DNA from: Rufibacter glacialis
GTDB taxonomy: Bacteria; Bacteroidota; Bacteroidia; Cytophagales; Hymenobacteraceae
DNA: 64,000 nt
Direction of reading: 5' to 3'
NCBI RefSeq assembly: GCF_008271745.1
Contig: NZ_VKKZ01000019.1
Span: 372,001-436,000 of the forward strand
Shown here: positions 53,181-60,243 of the stretch, piece by piece
Position numbering within the stretch: the first letter of the stretch is position 1
Layout: every line of letters begins with the position of its first letter
Made by a program: the position numbers and the translations under genes
The notes under the pieces: generated by a model
What the model was told of the DNA's origin: nothing
Database searches by the model: none
Seen by the model: the letters and a program-made list of their open reading frames with translations, nothing else

Positions 53181-54481
53181 ACCTGCTTAACTGGCTGCAT
53201 CTTCCACTTTTTTTGTTTTTGGTATACCTGCTGTGGAAGCCAGCAAAGGGGAAAAAGATAGAGTTGGTCTTCTGGCCTGCGCTCATTTTTAAGATTAGCT
53301 GTGGCGTGTTGCTGGGCTGGTTGTATCAGAATTACCTGAATGCGGGGCCTGGGCCATATGACATGGGAGACACCTGGACCTATCAAGCAGAGGTGCTTAA
53401 GGTGATAGCCGCCACAAAACAGGAGCCAGAATGGTTTCTGCGGTTTCTGGTCTTGGATGATACCAGTAAAGTTATCTTGGAATTCAGGGAGTACTCCAAT
53501 TCCTTCTTTTTCCTGAAGCCCCTGGCGTTGCTGTATATGCTCACGGGGAACTCGTACTGGTGGAGCGGGGTTTACCTTTCCTTATTTAGTTTCTGGGGTT
53601 GCTGGTTTCTGGTGCTGCAGTTACGGCAGTATTATCCGGCATTCGGCTCGTCGGCAATAATAAGTTTCCTGTTTTTCCCCTCGGTGGTGTTCTGGACGAG
53701 TGGGGTCTTGAAAGACAGTGTGTTAATGGGAAGCCTTTGTCTTTCCGTTGGTTTGCTCCTTCAGCTATATCATGCGAGGAGCGCGCCTTCCGTGGCTTTG
53801 AAGGTTCTCCTGCTTTTGCCGTGCCTCTACCTGTTCTGGCGGATAAAATTCTTTTTAGCGGCCGTGCTGGTGGTATTGATGGGAACCTTCCTGTTGACCA
53901 AATGGGCGACGGGGCAATTTCCCTGGGTTTCCTCCAAGACCCGCCAGGGAATTTTGTGGGCAAGTATTTTATTAGTTGGGATTTTGGTAGCCTCTTTTGC
54001 GCACCCCGCTTTCACAATTAACTTCTTTGTTGAGCATCTGGTACACAATTACCGAAGCCTCTCCCAGATGACGGACCCAAGCAACCCGGTGCTCTCTTTC
54101 CCGCACCTCCAGCCAAGTCTGGGTTCCATTCTCTGGCACGCCCCATCGGCTATTTTGCAGATTTTGTTTCGGCCTTTTCTCTGGGAGCCGGCTCCTTTAT
54201 TTTATAAGTTCATGGCCTTAGAGAACTTGTTTCTGCAATTACTGACAGCCACCACGGTCCTTTATTTGCTGCGCCGAAGGCAGTTGCCAAGGCTTCCTTC
54301 TTGTCTAGGGGTGCTATTGGTTTTCTTTTTCCTCTCTGCGGTGCTGGTCACGTTGCCCACGCCCAACCTGGGCTCCTTGCACCGGTACCGGGCGCCGCTG
54401 CTGCCATTTTTTCTGACGGTGGTGCTGGCTTGGGGACCAATCCCGGTTTGGCTGGACAGGGTGGTGGGAAGGCGAGAATAA
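53177..54481 (+). CDS. Polytopic membrane protein of unknown function
   Basis: From the ATG at 53177, 434 residues with about 10 hydrophobic segments. A longer frame from 53123 would overlap the preceding gene by 58 nt and is rejected. A luminal/periplasmic block with charged residues follows the second helix (GPGPYDMGDTWTYQAEVLKV), reminiscent of GT-C-type membrane glycosyltransferases, but no catalytic motif is certain. The last helices flank GSLHRYRAPLLPFFLTVVLA. Coupled to the DUF2851 gene by a 4-nt ATGA overlap. Confidence 0.75.
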   Translation: MNLLNWLHLPLFLFLVYLLWKPAKGKKIELVFWPALIFKISCGVLLGWLYQNYLNAGPGPYDMGDTWTYQAEVLKVIAATKQEPEWFLRFLVLDDTSKVILEFREYSNSFFFLKPLALLYMLTGNSYWWSGVYLSLFSFWGCWFLVLQLRQYYPAFGSSAIISFLFFPSVVFWTSGVLKDSVLMGSLCLSVGLLLQLYHARSAPSVALKVLLLLPCLYLFWRIKFFLAAVLVVLMGTFLLTKWATGQFPWVSSKTRQGILWASILLVGILVASFAHPAFTINFFVEHLVHNYRSLSQMTDPSNPVLSFPHLQPSLGSILWHAPSAILQILFRPFLWEPAPLFYKFMALENLFLQLLTATTVLYLLRRRQLPRLPSCLGVLLVFFFLSAVLVTLPTPNLGSLHRYRAPLLPFFLTVVLAWGPIPVWLDRVVGRRE

Positions 54482-54631
54482 GCTATTCCGTTTTCTTTGC
54501 CTATTTTTGCGGACGCCCCGTTTCCTGCTTTGTTTTCTAAAACTGACGTTAATGTGTGGCTGCTTTCTCCTTCATCAGGAAAAGCGTTTTTTTAAGGGGG
54601 CTTTGGGCCACCATAATCAATAAAGAAGCTT

Positions 54632-55264
54632 ATGCAAAATCCGGTAATCATATTAGGCGCCCAGGAGTTGGGTGTGTTGGCGTTAGACGCCTTTCAGAGC
54701 AATGATGTTGTGGTGTACTGTTTCCTGGATGATCAGGTAGCCCTGCAACAGAAAGAAGTGAACGAGATTACGGTCATGGGAAACACCGAGGATGAGAACA
54801 TCCTGAAGCTATTAGGCAAGAAATGCGACGTGTTCGTGGCCGCCGAGGACAACGCCACCCGTAAGAGCCTGACCAAGATGTTGAAGGACGAGTACAAGGT
54901 GATGCCGGTCAATGCTATCCATAAGTTCAGCTATGTCTCTGAGCACGCCTGGCTGGGTCACGGAAACTTCATTCAGGCAGGGGCCATCGTAAATTCCAAC
55001 GCCAGAGTAGGGGACAACTGCATCATCGGGTCCCGGGCCGTGGTAGATGCCAACGCGGTCCTGGAAGACCATGTGCAGGTGGGAGCCGGCGCCATGGTCA
55101 ACGCCGGGGTCACCATCGCCGAAGGTGCTTTTATTGGCACTGGGGCCGTGATCGTGGCGGGGGTGAAGATCGGGAAGAATGCCCGCGTAGGCGCCGGAGC
55201 CGTGGTGGTGGCAGATGTGGCCGCCAAGCAAACGGTATTCGGGAACCCTGCCAAACCTGTTTAG
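54632..55264 (+). CDS. NeuD-type sugar O-acyltransferase (left-handed beta-helix)
   Basis: A 210-residue protein with an N-terminal Rossmann-like PglD_N domain (VIILGAQELGVLALDAFQS) and C-terminal hexapeptide repeats (VGDNCIIGSRAVVDANAVLE, VQVGAGAMVNAGVTIAEG, VKIGKNARVGAGAVVVADVA). The end GNPAKPV is the usual signature of this family. Relatives acetylate sialic acid or UDP-sugars. No sialic acid genes are near, so the acceptor is open. Start chosen for the conserved VIILG strand. Confidence 0.9.
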   Translation: MQNPVIILGAQELGVLALDAFQSNDVVVYCFLDDQVALQQKEVNEITVMGNTEDENILKLLGKKCDVFVAAEDNATRKSLTKMLKDEYKVMPVNAIHKFSYVSEHAWLGHGNFIQAGAIVNSNARVGDNCIIGSRAVVDANAVLEDHVQVGAGAMVNAGVTIAEGAFIGTGAVIVAGVKIGKNARVGAGAVVVADVAAKQTVFGNPAKPV

Positions 55265-55331
55265 ATTTAAGACACAGGACATAAGACGTAAGACACAAGA
55301 CATAGGACTGATTTTTGTCATTTTCTGATTT

Positions 55332-55364
55332 CGGGCTGTTTTCCTTAAATTTGCCCTTAAATAG
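55332..55364. repeat. Dispersed palindrome copy containing a -7 element
   Basis: CGGGCTGTTTTCC then TTAAATTTGCCC and TTAAATAG. The perfect promoter octamer is part of the right half. Confidence 0.6.
55346..55353 (+). promoter_or_regulatory. -7 promoter element of trhO
   Basis: Perfect TAAATTTG. The ATG is at 55445, so the leader is about 85 nt and includes the right oligonucleotide array. Confidence 0.55.
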
Positions 55365-55444
55365 AACTCGGGAGGAAAGTCTTATGTCTTACATCCTGCG
55401 TCTTATGTCTAACCAACCACACACTTAGTCTGAAACTAAGCCGT

Positions 55445-56413
55445 ATGAAAAAGTACAGTATCTTACTCTATTACCATTATACCAAGATTGAAGATCCGGA
55501 ACTGTTCCGCGAGGAGCACCACCTGCTGTGTCTGGAACTGAACCTGCTAGGCCGCATCATTGTGGCCCCGGAAGGGTTGAACGGCACGGTGTCTGGCTTG
55601 GTAGCGGACTGCGAGGCCTACATGGCCGCCGTGAAAGCAGATCCCCGGTTTACCGGCATTGACTTCAAGGTAGATTATGTTGACGAGCACGCGTTTACCA
55701 AGTTGCACGTGCGCCACAAGCCCGAGATCGTGCATGCGGGCCTTCGTAACATTGACCCTACGGAACGTACCGGCGTGCATTTGTCGCCGCAGGAGTTCAA
55801 GGAGATGAAAGACCAGGAAGACGTGGTGGTGCTGGACGTGCGCTCTGACTATGAGCACAGCATGGGCAAGTTCAAGAACGCCGTCACCCTGGACATTGAG
55901 AACTTCAGGGAATTCCCGGAGAAGATTGACGAGCTGAAGGAGAAGTACGAGGGCAAGAAGATCCTGACCTACTGTACCGGGGGCATCAAGTGCGAGAAAG
56001 CGAGCGCGTTCCTGTTGGAGAAAGGCTTTGAGAACGTGTACCAACTGCATGGCGGCATCATCAAGTACGGCATGGAGGCCGGCGGCGAGGACTTCGAGGG
56101 CAAGTGCTATGTCTTTGATAACCGCGTGGCCGTAGACGTGAACAAGGTGAACCCGGTGGTCATTTCCCGGTGCCATGTGTGCGAAACCCCGTCGGCCAGA
56201 ATGGTGAACTGCGCCAACCCGCACTGCAACCTGCACGTGCCTATCTGCGAGAGCTGCGGCACCAGAATGGACGGTGCCTGTTCCTCTACCTGCCAGGAAC
56301 ACCCTGATAGACGCCCTTATGACGGCACAGGCTATTATCAGAAAAACACCAACGGTTATAACCCGTACAAAGGGCTGAACCGCCGCAAGGCAGAGCAGCC
56401 CAAAGCCGGATAA
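55445..56413 (+). CDS. trhO: tRNA uridine(34) hydroxylase, oxygen-dependent (TrhO/YceA)
   Basis: A 322-residue protein with the N-terminal acylphosphatase-like domain (1-95), a rhodanese domain with the essential Cys177 in LTYCTGGIKCEKAS, and a C-terminal Cys-rich segment (CHVCETPSARMVNC, CNLHVPICESCG) likely to bind zinc. TrhO hydroxylates U34 of certain tRNAs to 5-hydroxyuridine, using O2. The end is a Tyr/Asn/Lys-rich tail. Single gene; an unusual promoter region lies upstream and a hairpin with a U-run lies at 56435-56477. Confidence 0.95.
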   Translation: MKKYSILLYYHYTKIEDPELFREEHHLLCLELNLLGRIIVAPEGLNGTVSGLVADCEAYMAAVKADPRFTGIDFKVDYVDEHAFTKLHVRHKPEIVHAGLRNIDPTERTGVHLSPQEFKEMKDQEDVVVLDVRSDYEHSMGKFKNAVTLDIENFREFPEKIDELKEKYEGKKILTYCTGGIKCEKASAFLLEKGFENVYQLHGGIIKYGMEAGGEDFEGKCYVFDNRVAVDVNKVNPVVISRCHVCETPSARMVNCANPHCNLHVPICESCGTRMDGACSSTCQEHPDRRPYDGTGYYQKNTNGYNPYKGLNRRKAEQPKAG

Positions 56414-56434
56414 ACCATACCCACCAAAGTGGAT

Positions 56435-56477
56435 AGCGCCGCTTGTTGCTGCAAAGCAAGGAGCTGGCGCTTTTTTT
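56435..56477 (+). terminator. Terminator of trhO
   Basis: AGCGCC / GGCGCT with an inner GCTTG/CAAG helix, then TTTTTTT. Confidence 0.7.
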
Positions 56478-56572
56478 ATACATTTAGCGGAAGATCATCG
56501 GCCTGCGTTGGGCGAAGGTGGCCTTGCTGCGTTTTCTGTCCTATTGTCTCACTATACTTTATACCTGAACCC

Positions 56573-57436
56573 ATGGCCCGTATTCCAGAATCTGAATTAA
56601 TCCTGAACCCAGATGGCAGTATCTACCACCTGAACCTGCTGCCCGAGCAGATCTCTGATACCATTATCACGGTGGGGGACCAGGACCGGGTGGCGCGGGT
56701 GAGCCGCCATTTTGATTCGCTGGAGGTGCAGGTAGCCAAGCGGGAGTTTGTGACCCACACCGGTTATTACAAAGGCAAGCGCATCTCCGTGGTGTCTACC
56801 GGCATTGGCACCGACAACATTGACATTGTGATGAATGAGCTGGACGCGCTGGTGAACATAGACTTCGTGAGCCGCGAGGCCCTGGAGGCGGAAGACCGGA
56901 TCTCGCTCAGGATTGTGCGCATCGGCACATCGGGCGCCTTGCAGCAAGACGTGCCCCTGGGTAGCCATCTGGCCACAGAATACGCGGTAGGCCTGGACAC
57001 GCTCATGCAGTTCTACCCGCTCATGGAAACCGGCTATGAGACAGAGATCGCCGTGAACCTGCAACTGGCGCTGGGCCTGGGATTCTTGCCCTACTGCGCC
57101 AAAGGCTCAGACCTGCTGCGGGAGCAGATCGCCTTTGACATGATCCATGGCCATACCTTCACCTGTCCGGGGTTCTATGCCCCGCAAGGTCGCTTGCTGC
57201 GCCTGCAGCCTAAGATTGAAGACGTGATCCAGAAGATGAGCAACTTCCGGTTTGAAGACGTGGTCTTCACCAATTTTGAGATGGAGACCGCGGGTATCTA
57301 CAGCCTGGGCCGCTTGCTGGGCCATGAGGTGCTATCCCTCAACGCTATTGTGGCCAACCGCATCAACCATCAGTTCGCCCCCAACCCTGAGGCCGTTGTT
57401 GATGACCTTATTGTGAAGGTGCTGGACCGTATTTAG
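56573..57436 (+). CDS. Nucleoside phosphorylase (PNP/UDP family)
   Basis: The ATG at 56573 (MARIPESELILNPDGSIYHL) gives 287 residues. The frame is open 144 nt upstream, but that part is Cys/Trp-rich and contains the trhO terminator, so it is rejected. ITVGDQDRVARVS (phosphate side), VVSTGIGTDNIDIVMNELD, RIGTSGALQ and the purine/pyrimidine-side FEMETAGIYSLGRLLGHE fit uridine phosphorylase-like enzymes. It cleaves nucleosides with phosphate in salvage. The 3' end is marked by a perfect 25-bp hairpin. Confidence 0.93.
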   Translation: MARIPESELILNPDGSIYHLNLLPEQISDTIITVGDQDRVARVSRHFDSLEVQVAKREFVTHTGYYKGKRISVVSTGIGTDNIDIVMNELDALVNIDFVSREALEAEDRISLRIVRIGTSGALQQDVPLGSHLATEYAVGLDTLMQFYPLMETGYETEIAVNLQLALGLGFLPYCAKGSDLLREQIAFDMIHGHTFTCPGFYAPQGRLLRLQPKIEDVIQKMSNFRFEDVVFTNFEMETAGIYSLGRLLGHEVLSLNAIVANRINHQFAPNPEAVVDDLIVKVLDRI

Positions 57437-57455
57437 GGTTTTTTTCAAAAATCAA

Positions 57456-57511
57456 CCTATAAACGGAAGGGCCTTTGGTAATGAACTACCAAAGGCCCTT
57501 CCGTTTATAGG
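57456..57511 (+). terminator. Perfect 25-bp hairpin after the nucleoside phosphorylase gene
   Basis: The left arm at 57456-57480 (CCTATAAACGGAAGGGCC, then TTTGGTA) and right arm at 57487-57511 are exact complements, loop ATGAAC. It has no U-run on either strand. Its first bases belong to a dispersed palindrome copy (57434-57466). Confidence 0.75.
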
Positions 57512-57546
57512 TGCCAATCTTGCAGCCATTTCAGCTGGGAGAAGCC

Positions 57547-57846
57547 TTAGAAGAATTCTACCCCTAGAATAGCGTGCGTGGGCAAGGTAACCCCAGATTT
57601 GATGGTGGTGAACTCTTTGTCTGCCTGCCAGATAGTGGTTTGCATGCGCAGCACCTCGCCGCTGGCCACCTGGAACGTAAGCTCCACCTTTCCCTGGTAG
57701 CCGTTGCCCAGAAGGCTGGCTCTTTCCAGGCTGTGCTGCCGCTTCACTTTCTGTTCTTTGTCTTGAAGCACGTCATCTGGGCCAAACTGTAAGCGTGGGA
57801 TCATTTCCTTCTCAATCAGTTGGTAATGGGGCGCGGTATTTTCCAT
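57547..57846 (-). CDS. Small conserved-looking protein, unknown
   Basis: A 99-residue soluble protein (MENTAPHYQLIEKEMIPRLQ). The second half looks like a small beta fold (GKVELTFQVASGEVLRMQTT, then IWQADKEFTTIKSGVTLPTH). There is no Cys, no signal peptide and no membrane segment. I do not recognise the family. Codon-position bias and the clean 5'/3' gaps argue it is real. Monocistronic. Confidence 0.65.
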   Translation of the reverse strand: MENTAPHYQLIEKEMIPRLQFGPDDVLQDKEQKVKRQHSLERASLLGNGYQGKVELTFQVASGEVLRMQTTIWQADKEFTTIKSGVTLPTHAILGVEFF

Positions 57847-57960
57847 GGTACGCTTGTTTAAAGTTGGTCTGTAAGCTTGGTGAAAAAACGAATTCTACCT
57901 ATACAAACGGTTTTTAACACAATTTGGCTATGGAAAATCAAGGCAAAGGGTCTTATATGG

Positions 57961-57998
57961 TGTTTTAGGGTAGTTTTTTAGAACCAGCCCTAAAACCA
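57961..57998. repeat. Dispersed intergenic palindrome copy at the acyl-CoA reductase stop
   Basis: TGTTTTAGGGTAGTTTTTTA then GAACCAGCCCTAAAACCA. It ends one base before the stop codon at 58000 and has the full TTTTAGGG/CCCTAAAA outer stem. Confidence 0.75.
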
Positions 57999-57999
57999 A

Positions 58000-59019
58000 T
58001 TAAAGTGTCTTCAGGAACTCCAAGGTATCTATCCCGTCGGCATAATCGCTGACGGCGGGGCATTGCGCCTGCCCAAAAGCGTAGCTGTTAGGCCAGAGGG
58101 CTTCCTGGGAAACCACGCACTGGAGCTTCTCTTTGATGGCCTCCAACTTCTGCGCCAGTTCCTGGTCATGGGCGTAGGTTTCATAAAACAGCACCGAAAT
58201 AGGAGAGACCAGCGCCTGGCTCTCCGTCACCATCAGGAACCCGTTGTCCAGGTGAGGTACGCCGTTTACCAGATAAATAGACTTGTTGTAGTCATAGTTG
58301 TTCTGGTATTTGTGGTGGTTTACTACCTCTTTCTTGTATTCCAGAGCCTCAAACAAAGGAGAGAAGTCGTAGCCTTCGGGCACAAATGCTTTGGCCACGT
58401 TGCGGCAGCCCAGGCCGTAGTACCGCAGAATGTCGTCTCCCAGGGCGGTGAGTTCCTCTTTGGTTTCTTTGCCCGTGAGCACGGCCACGCTGGTGCGGTT
58501 CTTTCTGATGATGTGCGGCCTTTTGGCGAAGTAATACTCAAAGTAGCGGGCAGTGTTGTCTGAGCCGGTGGCAATGATGGCATCAGCGGTTTTCAGCATC
58601 TGCACCAACTGGATCTGCTCCTGGAAACCAGGCTCGAGCTCTACCAGTTTGTCCAGGAGGTGCGGCACCAGGAATGGGTCATCTGAACTGGGTTTGGCGT
58701 GCAGGATATGGCCGGCCAGAAGAATGCACAGCGCGTCATGGAACCCCACGGCCGGTATGTTGCCCGCCATCACCACGCCTACCTTCTTAGGGGCTTCATT
58801 GACTTGAGGGAAACCATAGCCTGCAATCCAGGCCGTCAACTGATTTTTCTCCAGCATGCCGGCCAGTCCGTCCAGCGCCGCTGAAACATTAGGTACGTCA
58901 AAGAAGTTATTGTGCTGGCCGGCCCGGCGGGCCAGGTATTCGCGCTCCTCCTGCGGAAGGTCCCGGAGGTATTCGCCTAATTTTATGAAGGCGGAGAGTC
59001 TGTGTTCTAAAGTTAACAT
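58000..59019 (-). CDS. Acyl-CoA reductase (LuxC-like)
   Basis: A 339-residue aldehyde-dehydrogenase-fold protein. GVVMAGNIPAVGFHDALCIL (about 81-100) and IATGSDNTARYFEYYF (149-164) are family blocks, and the catalytic-type Cys205 is in RYYGLGCRNVAKAFVP. Relatives reduce acyl-CoA or acyl esters to aldehydes with NADPH. The gene is divergent from the two-cluster ferredoxin gene, an arrangement conserved in many Bacteroidota, which suggests a shared redox task. The substrate is unknown. Confidence 0.88.
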   Translation of the reverse strand: MLTLEHRLSAFIKLGEYLRDLPQEEREYLARRAGQHNNFFDVPNVSAALDGLAGMLEKNQLTAWIAGYGFPQVNEAPKKVGVVMAGNIPAVGFHDALCILLAGHILHAKPSSDDPFLVPHLLDKLVELEPGFQEQIQLVQMLKTADAIIATGSDNTARYFEYYFAKRPHIIRKNRTSVAVLTGKETKEELTALGDDILRYYGLGCRNVAKAFVPEGYDFSPLFEALEYKKEVVNHHKYQNNYDYNKSIYLVNGVPHLDNGFLMVTESQALVSPISVLFYETYAHDQELAQKLEAIKEKLQCVVSQEALWPNSYAFGQAQCPAVSDYADGIDTLEFLKTL

Positions 59020-59049
59020 GAAGGGGTAACAGTGGATGCGTGAGAAACG

Positions 59050-59081
59050 TTTGATACAATGCGCGCTAGGTATTACTTTTG
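59050..59081 (+). promoter_or_regulatory. Promoter of the ferredoxin gene
   Basis: TTTG (59050-59053), 20-nt spacer, perfect TACTTTTG (59074-59081). GCGCGC occurs on both sides of the -7 element (59061-59066 and 59081-59086), a possible operator. Confidence 0.75.
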
Positions 59082-59123
59082 CGCGCAGGATGGCGTACCT
59101 GCTAGTGGGTGCAAAATTACTAA

Positions 59124-59495
<372 letters not shown>

Positions 59496-59517
59496 ACTTT
59501 CCATAAAGCTATTCAGG

Positions 59518-59541
59518 AAACCCGCCTCGTGCGGGTTTTTT
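59518..59541 (+). terminator. Terminator of the ferredoxin gene
   Basis: AAACCCGC, loop CTCGT, GCGGGTTTTTT, 22 nt after the stop. Confidence 0.9.
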
Positions 59542-59550
59542 GTTGTAAGG

Positions 59551-59588
59551 CGTTATGGGGCTGTTTTCTGTAAAACAACCGCAAAACG
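59551..59588. repeat. Dispersed intergenic palindrome copy
   Basis: CGTTATGGGGCTGTTTTC then TGTAAAACAACCGCAAAACG. Confidence 0.65.
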
Positions 59589-59601
59589 CTAGCTGAACAA
59601 T

Positions 59602-60049
59602 GACACTCGTAGGACCTTCGGACACTACGAGGTCTTAACCCGTTAGCGCAAGTTGGCAGCTCGCGTCCGTACGCATTGCAAATCAAAACTCACCCTCTTT
59701 TGTCATCCTGAAAGGATCTTGTGCACAAGCGGTAAAGTCGTTTCTTCAGCGCCTTTCTAGTTCGCCCACAAGATCTTTACAAAATGACAGATAGTGGGAG
59801 AGTTTCCCATTCGCTTCGGTCTGTCCCCTGAAAGACCGAAGTAATGCCGCCTCGGAAGATGCTTTGTCCTGTCAGGGGAAAGGCGAACTAGAAAGGCATT
59901 GACTCATGAGGTACTACCGTTCGTTACCAAGATCCTTTCAGGATGACAAAAGGGAGTTGGGCTTTTATCTGCAATACGCGCCAACATAAGGTGCAAGCTC
60001 GCGCCAGCGGAGAAAAGACCTCGTAGTGTCCGGAGGTCCTACGAGTGTC
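59602..60049. repeat. Four-layer nested inverted repeat
   Basis: Outermost arms 59602-59636 and 60015-60049 pair at 34 of 35 positions (GACACTCGTAGGACC ...). Next, GCGCAAGTTGGCAGCTCGCG-like sequence faces GTGCAAGCTCGCGCC. Third, 59698-59720 and 59929-59951 are exact complements (TTTTGTCATCCTGAAAGG ...). Fourth, GCCTTTCTAGTTCGCC (59751-59766) faces GGCGAACTAGAAAGGC (59882-59897), with a small hairpin at 59814-59841 in the middle. It fills the 748-bp gap between ferredoxin and valS and has no frame that looks coding. Confidence 0.85.
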
Positions 60050-60058
60050 TCACCCAGC

Positions 60059-60098
60059 CCCGTTTACCCTTTGTTTTTAGCAAAACAAGCCTGAAACT
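60059..60098. repeat. Dispersed intergenic palindrome copy
   Basis: CCCGTTTACCCTTTG then TTTTTAGCAAAACAAGCC and TGAAACT; between the nested repeat and the valS promoter. Confidence 0.5.
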
Positions 60099-60161
60099 GA
60101 TTTCTCACTCAAAGTAGAAGGTCTAATCTGCCGCAACTACCGGCTTCTAATTACAAATTAC

Positions 60162-60169
60162 TATTTTTG
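60162..60169 (+). promoter_or_regulatory. -7 promoter element of valS
   Basis: Perfect TATTTTTG; leader of about 68 nt to the ATG at 60244. No T-box-like structure is visible. Confidence 0.55.
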
Positions 60170-60243
60170 CAGACACACGTGACAGGTGCCGGTTCTGCCA
60201 ACATAGCACATCAGCACCTTAAAAAATTAGCACATTACCCAAG

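Larger units (their letters stand above)
55263..55420. repeat. Inverted oligonucleotide arrays around the trhO promoter
   Basis: Left array of AAGACATAGGAC-like units (55268-55310), right array of inverted units GTCTTATGTCTTACATCCTG, then CGTCTTATGTC (about 55379-55412). Between them lie a dispersed palindrome copy (55332-55364) and the trhO -7 element. Confidence 0.65.

Noticed and set aside
56429-56572. 48-codon upstream extension of the nucleoside phosphorylase gene
   Set aside because: The translated part is Cys/Trp-rich and covers the trhO terminator; the conserved N-terminus begins at 56573.
60170-60243. T-box or other riboswitch before valS
   Set aside because: The leader is only about 70 nt and shows no T-box consensus; Bacteroidota rarely use T-boxes.
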